Source of the DNA: Reyranella massiliensis 521
GTDB lineage: Bacteria > Pseudomonadota > Alphaproteobacteria > Reyranellales > Reyranellaceae
Direction: 5' to 3'
DNA: 64,000 bases
Assembly (NCBI GenBank): GCA_945860205.1
Contig: CAMARK010000009.1
Span: 1-64,000 of the forward strand
In this document: one piece after another, positions 44,905 to 56,065 of the stretch
Layout of the letters: the number at the start of each line of letters is the position of its first letter
Position numbering within the stretch: the first letter of the stretch is position 1
Notes under the pieces: generated by a model
The model's database searches: none
Told to the model about the DNA's origin: nothing
What the model saw: the letters and a program-made list of their open reading frames with translations, nothing else
Translations under genes and position numbers: made by a program

Positions 44905-44926
44905 ATTAGTTTCATATGTAACTATT
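44905..44926. promoter_or_regulatory. Probable MarR operator in the hppD/marR divergent spacer
   Basis: A 22-bp near-palindrome (18 of 22 positions symmetric) is centred on CATATG, with arms AGTT and AACT (core AGTTTCATATGTAACT at 44908-44923). It fills most of the 40-bp spacer and abuts the regulator start at 44927. Binding would block both promoters, the common layout for MarR autoregulation. Confidence 0.75.
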
Positions 44927-45388
44927 ATGCCGAACGCTTTGCAAGCCCTCGAACTGGAGAAATTCCTCCCCTACCGGCTCTCGGTCCTGGCCCAGCGCGT
45001 GAGCGAATCGCTGCACGATCTCTACGCCCAGCCGCATGGCCTTTCCGTGACGCAATGGCGGGTGATGGCCGCTCTGGGGCGGTTCGCGCCGCTTACCGCC
45101 TCGGATGTGGGGCAGCGCATCGTGATGGACAAGGTGGCCGTCAGCCGGGCCGTCGCTGGCCTGATGAAACGCGGCCTGGTCGAGCGCGCTACCGACCGCA
45201 GCGACCGCCGCCGCGCCTCGCTGAAGCTGAGCGCCCGCGGCCGCGCCATGCACGCGCGCATCGTGCCCCTGGCCCTCGACTACGAGGCACGCCTCTATAA
45301 GGCACTCAGTCCCGATGAAAGACGCAGCTTCGATGCGCTGTCCGACAGGCTGTTTGCGCACGCCCAAGCACTCCGGGAAGCCCCTTAG
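44927..45388 (+). CDS. MarR-family transcriptional regulator of the tyrosine-degradation operon
   Basis: The 153-residue winged-helix regulator shows the MarR pattern: helix 1-2 region [23 protein letters not shown]-reading helix [20 protein letters not shown], and the wing [20 protein letters not shown]. The start at 44927 gives [20 protein letters not shown]; the longer in-frame reading runs antisense over hppD. Its divergent position and the operator between the genes suggest it represses hppD-hmgA-fah-maiA and itself, with a pathway intermediate as likely inducer (inference). Confidence 0.9.
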   Translation: MPNALQALELEKFLPYRLSVLAQRVSESLHDLYAQPHGLSVTQWRVMAALGRFAPLTASDVGQRIVMDKVAVSRAVAGLMKRGLVERATDRSDRRRASLKLSARGRAMHARIVPLALDYEARLYKALSPDERRSFDALSDRLFAHAQALREAP

Positions 45389-45407
45389 CGGCTGGCTTGT
45401 CCCTGCC

Positions 45408-45435
45408 TTGTGACCCCGACTCGCCATGCTATAAC
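45408..45435 (+). promoter_or_regulatory. Candidate sigma-70-type promoter for aroQ-accB-accC
   Basis: TTGTGA (45408-45413) and TATAAC (45430-45435) are separated by 16 bp and lie just upstream of the aroQ start at 45480. This is the best match to the consensus in the gap after the MarR gene. No experimental support. Confidence 0.5.
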
Positions 45436-45479
45436 GCCCGCGACGTGTGAATTGCGCACCTAATCTCAGGGAGGCAGGC

Positions 45480-45950
45480 TTGGCCGCTAAGGCCGCCCGG
45501 CGCCCATCGGCAAGTAAGCCGGTGCTGGTGCTCAACGGGCCCAATCTCAATATGCTGGGCAAGCGGCAGCCGGAGATCTACGGCCGCGAAACCCTGGCGG
45601 ACGTCGAAAAGGCGTGCCGCGCCGAGGCTTTGCGCCTGGGCCTCCCGGTCGAATTCGCCCAGAGCAACCATGAGGGCGTGCTGGTCGACCTTATTCAGGC
45701 GGCACGCGAGAAGAATGCCGGCATCGTCATCAACGCCGGCGCCTACACCCACACCTCGGTCGCCCTGCTCGATGCGCTGAATGCCGCCGAACTGCCGGCG
45801 GTCGAGGTTCACCTGTCCAACATTTATAAGCGCGAGCGGTTCCGGCATCATTCCTATATCAGCCCGGCGGCGATCGGCGTGATCGCGGGCCTCGGCACCC
45901 AAGGCTACCTTCTGGCCCTCCAGGCGCTGGCCCGCCTGCTGGGTCGCTGA
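45480..45950 (+). CDS. aroQ: 3-dehydroquinate dehydratase, type II
   Basis: The 156-residue enzyme of the shikimate pathway dehydrates 3-dehydroquinate. The type II signatures are [19 protein letters not shown] (with the catalytic tyrosine), [34 protein letters not shown], and [20 protein letters not shown] with the catalytic histidine region. The start is decided by the ribosome binding site AGGGAGG (45468-45474), which sits at ideal distance from a TTG at 45480; a GTG at 45447 in frame has no such site. It precedes accB by 22 bp; the aroQ-accB-accC order is common in proteobacteria. Confidence 0.95.
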   Translation: MAAKAARRPSASKPVLVLNGPNLNMLGKRQPEIYGRETLADVEKACRAEALRLGLPVEFAQSNHEGVLVDLIQAAREKNAGIVINAGAYTHTSVALLDALNAAELPAVEVHLSNIYKRERFRHHSYISPAAIGVIAGLGTQGYLLALQALARLLGR

Positions 45951-45972
45951 CTTTCATCCGGAGCGTTTCTCC

Positions 45973-46434
45973 ATGGCAAAATTCGAGATGGATACCGAGT
46001 TCGTCCGCAAGCTGGCGGAGATACTGGAGGAGAAAGATCTCGGTGAAATCGAGCTGGCCGATGGCGACCGCAAGATCCGGATCGCCCGACCAACGGTGAC
46101 CTATGCCGCGGCACCGATGGCCGCTCCCTCGGCTTCCGCGCCCGGCGCCGGAATAGTCGCAGCCGCGGCACCGGCTGGCGCCGCCGATCTCGCCAAGCAC
46201 CCCGGCGCGGTGAAGTCGCCCATGGTGGGCACCGCCTATCTCGCGCCCGAACCCGGCAAGCCCAACTTCGTCAGCATCGGCGACAAGGTGACGGCCGGCC
46301 AGACGCTGCTCATCATCGAGGCGATGAAGACCTTCAATCCCATCAAGGCGCCGAAGTCCGGCTTGCTGATGCAGATCCTCATCGAGAACGCCCAACCGGT
46401 GGAGTTCGGTGAAGCGCTGATGATCGTCGAATAG
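45973..46434 (+). CDS. accB: Biotin carboxyl carrier protein of acetyl-CoA carboxylase
   Basis: The 153-residue carrier of the acetyl-CoA carboxylase complex has an N-terminal segment, an Ala/Pro-rich linker (about residues 45-70) and the C-terminal biotinyl domain. The biotin is attached to Lys119 in LIIEAMKTFNPI; the family usually reads EAMKMMN, so the residues after the lysine differ. The thumb of AccB is present (LAPEPGKPNFVSIGDKV). It is followed by accC 15 bp downstream, so the two subunits are made together for the first step of fatty-acid synthesis. Confidence 0.97.
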   Translation: MAKFEMDTEFVRKLAEILEEKDLGEIELADGDRKIRIARPTVTYAAAPMAAPSASAPGAGIVAAAAPAGAADLAKHPGAVKSPMVGTAYLAPEPGKPNFVSIGDKVTAGQTLLIIEAMKTFNPIKAPKSGLLMQILIENAQPVEFGEALMIVE

Positions 46435-46449
46435 GGGCGGTCCGGCACA

Positions 46450-47793
46450 ATGTTCGACAAGGTCCTGATCGCCAACCGGGGCGAGATCGCGCTCCGCATC
46501 CATCGCGCCTGCCGCGAGATGGGGATCCAGACGGTGGCAGTCCATTCGACGGCCGACAGCGACGCCATGCATGTCCGCCTGGCCGACGAGTCGGTCTGCA
46601 TCGGCCCGCCGCCAGCGCGCGACAGCTACCTCAACATCCCGGCAATTCTTTCAGCGGCGACCATCGCCGGCGTCGACGCCATCCATCCCGGCTACGGCTT
46701 CCTGTCGGAGAACGCGCGCTTTGCCGAAGCGGTCGAGGCGCATGGCTTCACCTTCATCGGCCCGACGCCGCAGCATATCTCGATGATGGGCGACAAGATC
46801 GTGGCCAAGCAGACGGCCAAGGAGCTTGGCCTGCCGCTGGTGCCGGGCTCGCCCGGGCCGGTCGACACGATCGAGGAGATCGTGGCGCTCGGCACCAAGA
46901 TCGGCTGGCCGATCCTGATCAAGGCGGTGGCCGGCGGCGGTGGACGCGGCATGAAGGTGGTCGAAGATGCCGAGGGTGCGGCCGAAGCGTTTTCGCTCGC
47001 CCGCACCGAGGCCAAGGCCGCCTTCAGCAACGACTCGGTCTACCTCGAGAAGTACCTGCCGCGGCCACGCCACATCGAGATCCAGGTGCTGGGCGATGGG
47101 CTGGGCGCCGGCGTGCATCTCGGCGAGCGCGACTGCTCGCTGCAGCGCCGCCATCAGAAGGTGCTGGAAGAAGCACCCTCGCCCGCCCTCAACGCCGAGC
47201 AGCGCAACCGCATCGGCGAATTGGCCGCCGACGCCGTGCGTAAGCTCAAGTACCGCGGCGCCGGCACGATGGAATTCCTGTTCCAGGACGGTGAATTCTA
47301 CTTCATCGAGATGAACACCCGCCTCCAGGTCGAGCACCCGATCACCGAGGCGGTGACCGGCATCGACCTGGTCCGCGAGCAGATCCGCATCGCCTCCGGC
47401 GCCCCACTCACGCTCACGCAGAAAGACATCGTGATCCAGGGCCATGCGATCGAATGCCGGATCAATGCCGAGAACTCCGAGACTTTCGTGCCCTGCCCCG
47501 GCCTCGTCACCGACTATCACGCGCCGGGCGGGCTGGGCGTGCGCGTCGACTCCGGGCTCTACGCCGGCTACTCCATCCCGCCCTACTACGATTCGATGGT
47601 GGCCAAGCTGATCGTGAACGGCGGCAGCCGCAACGAGTGCCTGATGCGCCTCCGCCGCTCGCTGGAAGAATTCGTGATCGGCGGCATAGACACGACCATC
47701 CCCCTGCATCGGCGGATCATCGGCGAGCAGGCGTTCATCGACGGCGACTACGACATTCACTGGTTGGAGAAGCTGGTCGGCCTCAAGAAGTAA
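46450..47793 (+). CDS. accC: Biotin carboxylase subunit of acetyl-CoA carboxylase
   Basis: The 447-residue ATP-grasp enzyme carboxylates the biotin on AccB. It begins [20 protein letters not shown]. The ATP-binding glycine loop is [26 protein letters not shown] is the conserved biotin-carboxylase signature, and [14 protein letters not shown] holds the metal and bicarbonate site (Arg/Glu). Length and motifs match E. coli AccC throughout. It ends 2-8 bp before aat, so aat is probably in the same transcript. Confidence 0.98.
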   Translation: MFDKVLIANRGEIALRIHRACREMGIQTVAVHSTADSDAMHVRLADESVCIGPPPARDSYLNIPAILSAATIAGVDAIHPGYGFLSENARFAEAVEAHGFTFIGPTPQHISMMGDKIVAKQTAKELGLPLVPGSPGPVDTIEEIVALGTKIGWPILIKAVAGGGGRGMKVVEDAEGAAEAFSLARTEAKAAFSNDSVYLEKYLPRPRHIEIQVLGDGLGAGVHLGERDCSLQRRHQKVLEEAPSPALNAEQRNRIGELAADAVRKLKYRGAGTMEFLFQDGEFYFIEMNTRLQVEHPITEAVTGIDLVREQIRIASGAPLTLTQKDIVIQGHAIECRINAENSETFVPCPGLVTDYHAPGGLGVRVDSGLYAGYSIPPYYDSMVAKLIVNGGSRNECLMRLRRSLEEFVIGGIDTTIPLHRRIIGEQAFIDGDYDIHWLEKLVGLKK

Positions 47794-47801
47794 TCGTGAC
47801 G

Positions 47802-48452
47802 ATGCTGGAGATCACGCCCGACGTCCTCCTGAAGGCCTACCGCATCGGCGTCTTTCCCATGGGCGAGCGCCGCGACGACCCCAAGCTCCATTGGCTCGAT
47901 CCCAGGCTGCGCGCGGTGTTGCCGCTCGACGGCTTCCACCTCCCCAACCGCCTCGCCCGCACCGTCCGCTCGGAACGATTCACCGTCAGCGCCGATACCT
48001 CTTTCGTCGAGGTCATGCGTGCCTGTGCCGAACCGCGTCCGGGCCATCCGGAAAGCTGGATCAACGACCCGATCATCGACCTTTATTCGGAGCTGCACGA
48101 CCGAGGCCACGCCCACAGCATCGAATGCCGGGTCGACGACCAGCTCGTGGGTGGACTCTACGGCGTCTCGGTGGGCGCGGTCTTCTTCGGCGAGAGCATG
48201 TTCAGCCGTGAGCGCGACGCCTCGAAGGTGGCGCTGGTCCATCTCGTGGCCCGCCTCATCCAGGGAGGCTTCCGCCTGCTCGACTGCCAGTTCATGACCG
48301 AGCATCTCAGGAGTTTCGGCGCCATCGAAGTGCCTCGCGAGACATTTCACGTCTTGTTGGCCGATGCGATCGACCGGCCCGCGGTGTTTCAGCGCGAACT
48401 GGGCGGCGCCGATCCCTGCGCCATCGTGCAGGCGAGCACGCGCACGTCGTAG
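47802..48452 (+). CDS. aat: Leucyl/phenylalanyl-tRNA-protein transferase
   Basis: The 216-residue enzyme adds Leu or Phe to proteins with N-terminal Lys or Arg, marking them for ClpS-ClpAP (clpS and clpA also lie in this window). Characteristic segments are [52 protein letters not shown] and [19 protein letters not shown] at 47802 is used here; a GTG at 47796 would add two residues. Its 3' end overlaps the convergent DUF2155 gene by 64 bp, an unusually large tail-to-tail overlap. Confidence 0.95.
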   Translation: MLEITPDVLLKAYRIGVFPMGERRDDPKLHWLDPRLRAVLPLDGFHLPNRLARTVRSERFTVSADTSFVEVMRACAEPRPGHPESWINDPIIDLYSELHDRGHAHSIECRVDDQLVGGLYGVSVGAVFFGESMFSRERDASKVALVHLVARLIQGGFRLLDCQFMTEHLRSFGAIEVPRETFHVLLADAIDRPAVFQRELGGADPCAIVQASTRTS

Positions 48453-48838
48453 ACGCCGTGGTCGAGCGCCGAGAGCGACGGCGTCGAAGCGAACATCCAG
48501 CCGGCGAACAATTTCTCCGGCGCTTGGCCCGGCTTGTTGTCGACGATGGTGAGATAGGCCACCGATTCAGGCGGCGCCTCGGGCACGTTCACCAGGCAAT
48601 CGGCGACCGCGATTTCCAGTGTGCCGAAGCGCGTCGACTGGCCGACCGGGGCATAGAAGCGCTGGGTGCGCGCCGTCACCTTGTCGAGCCCCTGCAGTTC
48701 GGCCACGCGCTTGCCGGGCGCATCGGGGATCGGCCGAAGATTGATGCCGGGGTTGACGTTGGCCGGCGGTCGCGGCGTTTGTGCGGCGGCCACGCCCACG
48801 CCGGCGGCCAGCACCGCGATGACGACCAGGCCGCGCAT
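48389..48838 (-). CDS. DUF2155 family exported protein
   Basis: The 149-residue protein has a signal peptide ([20 protein letters not shown]) and the DUF2155 domain: [40 protein letters not shown] and [20 protein letters not shown]. It should be periplasmic; function unknown. In many alphaproteobacteria this gene stands between aat and an NDUFA12-like gene, and the same order occurs here. The start at 48838 is used; an upstream extension overlaps another gene. Its last 21 codons are antisense to the end of aat. The unrelated C-terminal tail after LACTMAQ may exist because of that overlap. Confidence 0.85.
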   Translation of the reverse strand: MRGLVVIAVLAAGVGVAAAQTPRPPANVNPGINLRPIPDAPGKRVAELQGLDKVTARTQRFYAPVGQSTRFGTLEIAVADCLVNVPEAPPESVAYLTIVDNKPGQAPEKLFAGWMFASTPSLSALDHGVYDVRVLACTMAQGSAPPSSR

Positions 48839-48840
48839 GC

Positions 48841-49068
48841 TCAGTCCTTGGCGCCGGGCAGCTTCAGCCCATCGATCAGCGCATGCAGGGCCGCCTTGAT
48901 CTGATCGACGTCGCATCCCATCAGGACTCCGTCCTCCAGCGCATCGGCGCAGAGGGTTTCGATTTCCTGCACATTCTGATTCATGACTTTGATCTTTTCG
49001 AGGCACGACACCGGCTTGCCGTCGGGTTGCCGCCACACCGGCGGGCCCTTGGGCACCTCCGCGCTCAT
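48841..49068 (-). CDS. Small conserved-looking protein, function unknown
   Basis: The 75-residue soluble protein begins MSAEVPKGPPVWRQPDGKPV and then has a helical core, SCLEKIKVMNQNVQEIETLC followed by ADALEDGVLMGCDVDQIKAA. Three cysteines are spaced through it. The ATG shares one base with the mlaD stop (TGATG), and its own stop is followed after 2 bp by the DUF2155 start, so it sits inside a tight operon. I do not recognise the family. Confidence 0.7.
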   Translation of the reverse strand: MSAEVPKGPPVWRQPDGKPVSCLEKIKVMNQNVQEIETLCADALEDGVLMGCDVDQIKAALHALIDGLKLPGAKD

Positions 49069-49517
49069 CACTTGGACCCGGTCCCGCCGAACATGAACTT
49101 GGCGATCAGTTCGGTGAGGGGGATGGAGTCCTGCGTGTTCTGGATCTCGCCGCTGGCGCGGATCAAGTTCTTCTCGTTGCCGGGCTCCAGGGAAACGACC
49201 GTGCCGCCCAGGAGCGATTCGCTCACGATCTTGGCGTTGGTGTCGGCCGGCAGGTTGACGTTCGACGACACCGTCATGCGCACGATGGCCTGATAGGTCT
49301 TGCTGTCGAGAGAGACGCCGGTAACGGTGCCGACCTTCACACCGCTCAGCGTCACGTCGGCGCCGCGCTTCAGCCCGTCGATCCGGCCGAAGCGCGCGAC
49401 GACTTCATAGCCGTCAGGGCCGGTACGGTCGGATTTGGCGAAGGCATAAAAGACAAAGGCTCCCGCCACCAGCAGGACCAATGCGCCAACGATGGTCTCG
49501 ACGATATTACGGCCCAC
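49068..49517 (-). CDS. mlaD: MlaD-like outer-membrane lipid asymmetry protein
   Basis: The 149-residue protein has one N-terminal membrane helix (ETIVGALVLLVAGAFVFYAF) and a single MCE domain: YEVVARFGRIDGLKRGADV, LSGVKVGTVTGVSLDSKTYQ, NAKIVSESLLGGTVVSLEPG. MlaD forms a hexameric ring that carries phospholipids between the membranes with MlaFEB. None of those partners is in the window; in alphaproteobacteria the mlaD gene can lie apart from them. It follows the NDUFA12-like gene by 28 bp and overlaps the next gene by one base. Confidence 0.92.
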   Translation of the reverse strand: MGRNIVETIVGALVLLVAGAFVFYAFAKSDRTGPDGYEVVARFGRIDGLKRGADVTLSGVKVGTVTGVSLDSKTYQAIVRMTVSSNVNLPADTNAKIVSESLLGGTVVSLEPGNEKNLIRASGEIQNTQDSIPLTELIAKFMFGGTGSK

Positions 49518-49545
49518 GCCACTTCTCCCTTGCTGCCGGCGCCAC

Positions 49546-49896
49546 TCAGCCCGGGCGCCACGCCTCGTAATGGGGCTTGGGCTTGTCGCCGCTGCTCAGC
49601 GTATGGCCCGGCGGGCGATAGGCATGGCTGGTGCCGGTGTGGTTGGGTTCGTGATCCTTCTGCCACGCTTTGCGCGGAACGCCGCCTGCGGGCGGGGTCG
49701 CATCGGTCGTGTAGTGCAGCCAGCCGTGCCAATCGGGCGGCACGCGCGAGGCTTCGGCGACACCGTTATAGATGACCCAGCGCTTGCGGCGGCGGCCGGC
49801 GATCACGCGCTTGTCCTGGAAGTATCGGTTGCCTTCGGCATCGCTGCCGACGAGTGCGCCATGCATTTTCGTGAAGAGCCAAGTGCCGATCGTCAT
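49546..49896 (-). CDS. NDUFA12-like NADH:ubiquinone oxidoreductase accessory subunit
   Basis: The 116-residue protein is the bacterial counterpart of the complex I accessory subunit NDUFA12 (B17.2), retained in alphaproteobacteria. Typical segments are LVGSDAEGNRYFQDKRV, RRKRWVIYNGVAEASRVPPD, WHGWLHYTTDATPP and HEPNHTGTSHAYRPPGHTLS. The start at 49896 gives MTIGTWLFTKMHGALVG; longer upstream readings are unsupported. It heads the minus-strand operon with mlaD, a small gene and DUF2155. Confidence 0.92.
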   Translation of the reverse strand: MTIGTWLFTKMHGALVGSDAEGNRYFQDKRVIAGRRRKRWVIYNGVAEASRVPPDWHGWLHYTTDATPPAGGVPRKAWQKDHEPNHTGTSHAYRPPGHTLSSGDKPKPHYEAWRPG

Positions 49897-50197
49897 GAGC
49901 GAACCACGCCTCGAAGAGTGACCGCGCCGCTTGTACGCGCGCGGTCGTTGGCGCGCAACGCGACGCCGTCGAGCACCCCGTTCAACTCGTTCGATGACAT
50001 GCGATTCGCTCGTTCCGATGACCTGTGGCGCGATTGCATCATCTAGTACCATCAACACCATGGTCTACAAAATGTAGTTGCGCACACAAGATTTTGTAAT
50101 TTAGTATCCTCCTGTGCCTATTAGTGCGTGCTCGATTCCAATTCGAGCACACCCCGCAAGGGAACAAATGACGGGAACGGGGCACGGGGGATCGTCG
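49897..50197. other. Divergent intergenic region between NDUFA12-like gene and nrdJ
   Basis: This 301-bp region must hold the promoters of two divergent operons. It contains a hairpin with 8-bp arms (GACCGCGC 49920-49927, GCGCGGTC 49939-49946) near the NDUFA12-like start, and the nrdJ control elements listed separately (50066-50107). It is AT-rich from about 50040 to 50110. I see no gene in it. Confidence 0.6.
50066..50107 (+). promoter_or_regulatory. Candidate nrdJ promoter with flanking inverted repeat
   Basis: TTGCGC (50078-50083) and TAGTAT (50102-50107) are 18 bp apart and fit a sigma-70-like promoter. Overlapping it, TACAAAAT (50066-50073) and ATTTTGTA (50091-50098) form a perfect 8-bp inverted repeat, a plausible regulator site. 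The stretch 50084-50099 partly resembles an NrdR box (about 11 of 16 positions), too weak to assert. Confidence 0.4.
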
Positions 50198-53893
<3,696 letters not shown>

Positions 53894-53971
53894 CGCGTGT
53901 GACGAAGCGTACCCCGCGTAAGGCGAGGAACCCGCGGTTGGGAACCTCAAAGCTAACCATAGGAGACAGTT

Positions 53972-54028
53972 ATGGCTGCTAAGAAAAAGGCTGCTAAGAA
54001 GAAGGCTGCTAAGAAGAAGAAGCAGTAG
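53972..54028 (+). CDS. 18-residue Lys/Ala-rich peptide (AAKKK repeat)
   Basis: ATG at 53972 follows AGGAGACAGTT, an excellent ribosome binding site. It encodes MAAKKKAAKKKAAKKKKQ, three and a bit copies of the unit AAKKK resembling histone H1-type tails. The peptide would be strongly basic and could bind DNA or RNA. It lies between nrdJ and a structured 3' region, probably on the same transcript. The strong ribosome site and clean repeat argue that it is translated; function unknown. Alternatively it is a leader-type peptide whose translation, not product, matters. Confidence 0.65.
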   Translation: MAAKKKAAKKKAAKKKKQ

Positions 54029-54032
54029 ACAG

Positions 54033-54085
54033 GAAAGGGCGTAGGCCAAAGTTTACTTTGGCCCCTCTAACCAAACGCCTTTCGG
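54033..54085 (+). ncRNA. Structured 3' region after the Lys/Ala peptide gene
   Basis: GGCCAAAG (54044-54051) and CTTTGGCC (54056-54063) form a perfect 8-bp stem with loop TTTA. Around it, GAAAGGGCGT and ACGCCTTTC can pair with one bulge. This compact double-layer hairpin has no T-run, so it is not an intrinsic terminator; it may protect the mRNA end or be part of a processed small RNA. Confidence 0.4.
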
Positions 54086-54197
54086 CTTCCGCGTGGGCGC
54101 CCTCACGGGCCCCACCGGAAGCCACCTTCAGAAGACGAGCATCAATTGCCAACGCGACATCTCCGCTTGCGGGGATGGAAAGGCGAAACTGAATAGC

Positions 54198-54231
54198 GTC
54201 CGGCGACCTCGGTCTGCCGGACTCTTTTTTT
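54198..54231 (+). terminator. Rho-independent terminator of the nrdJ transcript
   Basis: GTCCGGC and GCCGGAC (54198-54222) form the stem, with GACC/GGTC extending pairing inside, followed by CTCTTTTTTT. It lies 170 bp after the peptide gene stop, leaving room for an untranslated or small-RNA segment between the two. Confidence 0.85.
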
Positions 54232-54249
54232 GTCCGCCTTGAAGGCGGC

Positions 54250-54294
54250 CATATTCCCCTCTACATAGCGGAATATGGATACTGACCAGTCAGT
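54250..54294. promoter_or_regulatory. Overlapping palindromes at the tetR start: probable operator
   Basis: CATATTCC (54250-54257) and GGAATATG (54270-54277, including the start codon) form an 8-bp inverted repeat. ACTGACCAGTCAGT (54281-54294) is a near-perfect palindrome of the kind bound by TetR-type efflux regulators, placed in the first codons. Both sites would let the regulator repress its own operon. Confidence 0.6.
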
Positions 54295-54922
54295 CAATAC
54301 CAACGAGACGACGCTCCGGACCCGCCGGCCGGAGGATCGCGCGCCCGAAATCGCCCGGGCAGCGCTGGAACTGTTCGTTACCCGGGGCTTTGCCGCCACC
54401 AAGCTCGAGGATGTGGCCAAGGCGGCGTCGGTCAGCAAAGGCCTCCCCTACCTTTACTTCAAGAACAAGGAAGAGCTCTTCAAAGCGGTGATCACCGAGG
54501 CGATCGGCGGCCCGCTCGCCGAAGCTACCGATATGATCGGCCGCTTCGACGGAACGAGCGAGGACTTGTTGCGTGAACTCGTCGCCGGCTTCCGCGCCTT
54601 CGAGGAAAGTCCCGCCGGTGGCGTCATCAAACTGATCCTGGCCGAGGCCGGCAACTTCCCCGACGTCGCACGCTTCTTCTGCACGCACTTCGACCTCCGG
54701 GGCCGCGAACTCTTCGCCCATGCGCTCCGACGCGGCGTGCAACGCAAGGAGTTCGGGCCGATCGCAGATATCGAGACCACCGCGGTCATCCTCGTGCAGC
54801 CGCTCGCCATGTTCTCCGTCTGGAAACGCTCGCTCGCGCCGTTCGACACGACCAACCGGCTGAGCAGCGACCAGTTCTACGCAGCCTACCTCGACTTCAT
54901 TTTCAAAGGGCTTCGGCCATGA
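54275..54922 (+). CDS. TetR-family repressor of the RND efflux operon
   Basis: The 215-residue protein has an N-terminal helix-turn-helix: RAPEIARAALELFVTRGFAA, then TKLEDVAKAASVSKGLPYLY and FKNKEELFKAVI. The C-terminal half is helical (FRAFEESPAGGVIKLILAEA and VARFFCTHFDLRGRELFAHA), resembling the AcrR/TetR_C_33-like dimer domain. It is first in the operon with the adaptor and pump genes; its stop overlaps the adaptor start (ATGA). It probably represses the pump until a ligand binds. Ligand unknown. Confidence 0.93.
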   Translation: MDTDQSVNTNETTLRTRRPEDRAPEIARAALELFVTRGFAATKLEDVAKAASVSKGLPYLYFKNKEELFKAVITEAIGGPLAEATDMIGRFDGTSEDLLRELVAGFRAFEESPAGGVIKLILAEAGNFPDVARFFCTHFDLRGRELFAHALRRGVQRKEFGPIADIETTAVILVQPLAMFSVWKRSLAPFDTTNRLSSDQFYAAYLDFIFKGLRP

Positions 54923-56055
54923 CAACTCGCCGCACCATCATTATCGTCGCCGCCGTCGCGACCGTCGCCCTGGCGGCCGGCGGCATTGCCTGGAAGAGCG
55001 GCCGCGGCGTGTCGGCCCAAGTCGCAGGAGCCACTCAAACCGGCAAGCCGGCCGGGCAAGTCATTGAGCTGATCCCGGTCGAGCTTCATACGATCAGCCC
55101 GCGGGGCCTCGTCGATACCGTGCGTTTCACCGGCACGACGCAGCCGGTCGACCAGACGATCGTGAAGGCTCGCGTCCCCGGCCGCCTCGCCGAAGTCCTG
55201 GTCCGCGAAGGCGACAAGGTGACCAAGGGGCAGGTGCTGGCCCGTTTTGAAGAGGCCGAGCTTCAGTCCAAGGTCAACGAGCGCCGCTCGGCCCTCGATG
55301 CCGCCCGCGCCGACGCCCGCTGGACCTCGCGCGACCGCTCGGACAAGGAGTCGCTCGCCTCGCGCAACATCGTCTCGCAGTCCGCCGCCGATCTGGCGCG
55401 CGCGACGGCCGAGAACAGGTCTTCCATGGTCGCCGTCGCCGAGGCTCAGCTCGAAGTCGCCATGAGGAACCTGGGCGACGCCCAGGTGGTGGCGCCGTTC
55501 GACGGCGTAGTCGGCGAACGCCTGGCCAACCAGGGCGAGTCGCTGCCGGTCGACGGCAAGATCCTGGCGCTGCTCGACACCAGCCACGTCGAGATCGCGG
55601 CCCAGATGCCCGCAGCCGATGTCGTGCGCCTGCGCGTCGACCAGCCCGCCACCGTCACGCTCGAAGGTTTCGGTGACCGCTCCTTCAATGGACGCATCAC
55701 ACGCATCAGCCCGACGACCCAGGCAGGCTCGCGTTCGATCCCGGTCTATGTCGTGATCGTCGACCGGCACGAGGCGCTGCGTGGCGGCCTGTTTGCCATG
55801 GGCATCGTCAACGTCCAGGAAAAGAGCCATGCGCTGGCGGTGCCGGCATCGGCGATGCGCAAGGACGACCAGGGCGACTTCGTCCTTACCATCGAGAACG
55901 GCGTCCTGGTGCGCAAGCCCGTGGGCGCGGTGCGCACCTGGTCGCGCGGCGAGCTGGTCGAGGTGAAGGGCCTCGAAACGGGCATGCAGATCGTCTCCGC
56001 TCCCCTGCCCGGCCTCAAGGCGGGACAGAGGGTCAAGGTCATCGAGACCAAGTAG
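54919..56055 (+). CDS. RND efflux periplasmic adaptor (membrane fusion protein)
   Basis: The 378-residue adaptor has an N-terminal membrane anchor (IIIVAAVATVALAAGGIAW), a lipoyl half-motif (KARVPGRLAEVLVREGDKVT), a helical hairpin (EAELQSKVNERRSALDAARA), the second lipoyl half (VVAPFDGVVGERLANQGESL), and a beta-barrel domain ending GLETGMQIVSAPLPGLKAGQ. It links the inner-membrane pump to an outer-membrane channel, which is not encoded nearby, so a shared TolC-like protein is likely. It overlaps tetR by 4 bp and precedes the pump gene by 10 bp. Confidence 0.94.
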   Translation: MTTRRTIIIVAAVATVALAAGGIAWKSGRGVSAQVAGATQTGKPAGQVIELIPVELHTISPRGLVDTVRFTGTTQPVDQTIVKARVPGRLAEVLVREGDKVTKGQVLARFEEAELQSKVNERRSALDAARADARWTSRDRSDKESLASRNIVSQSAADLARATAENRSSMVAVAEAQLEVAMRNLGDAQVVAPFDGVVGERLANQGESLPVDGKILALLDTSHVEIAAQMPAADVVRLRVDQPATVTLEGFGDRSFNGRITRISPTTQAGSRSIPVYVVIVDRHEALRGGLFAMGIVNVQEKSHALAVPASAMRKDDQGDFVLTIENGVLVRKPVGAVRTWSRGELVEVKGLETGMQIVSAPLPGLKAGQRVKVIETK

Positions 56056-56065
56056 GCGCCCGGCG

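Noticed and set aside
49897-50197. Cobalamin riboswitch upstream of nrdJ
   Set aside because: I looked for the conserved B12-box core (GCCACTG-like) and the characteristic long paired region and saw neither. A covariance-model search would settle it.
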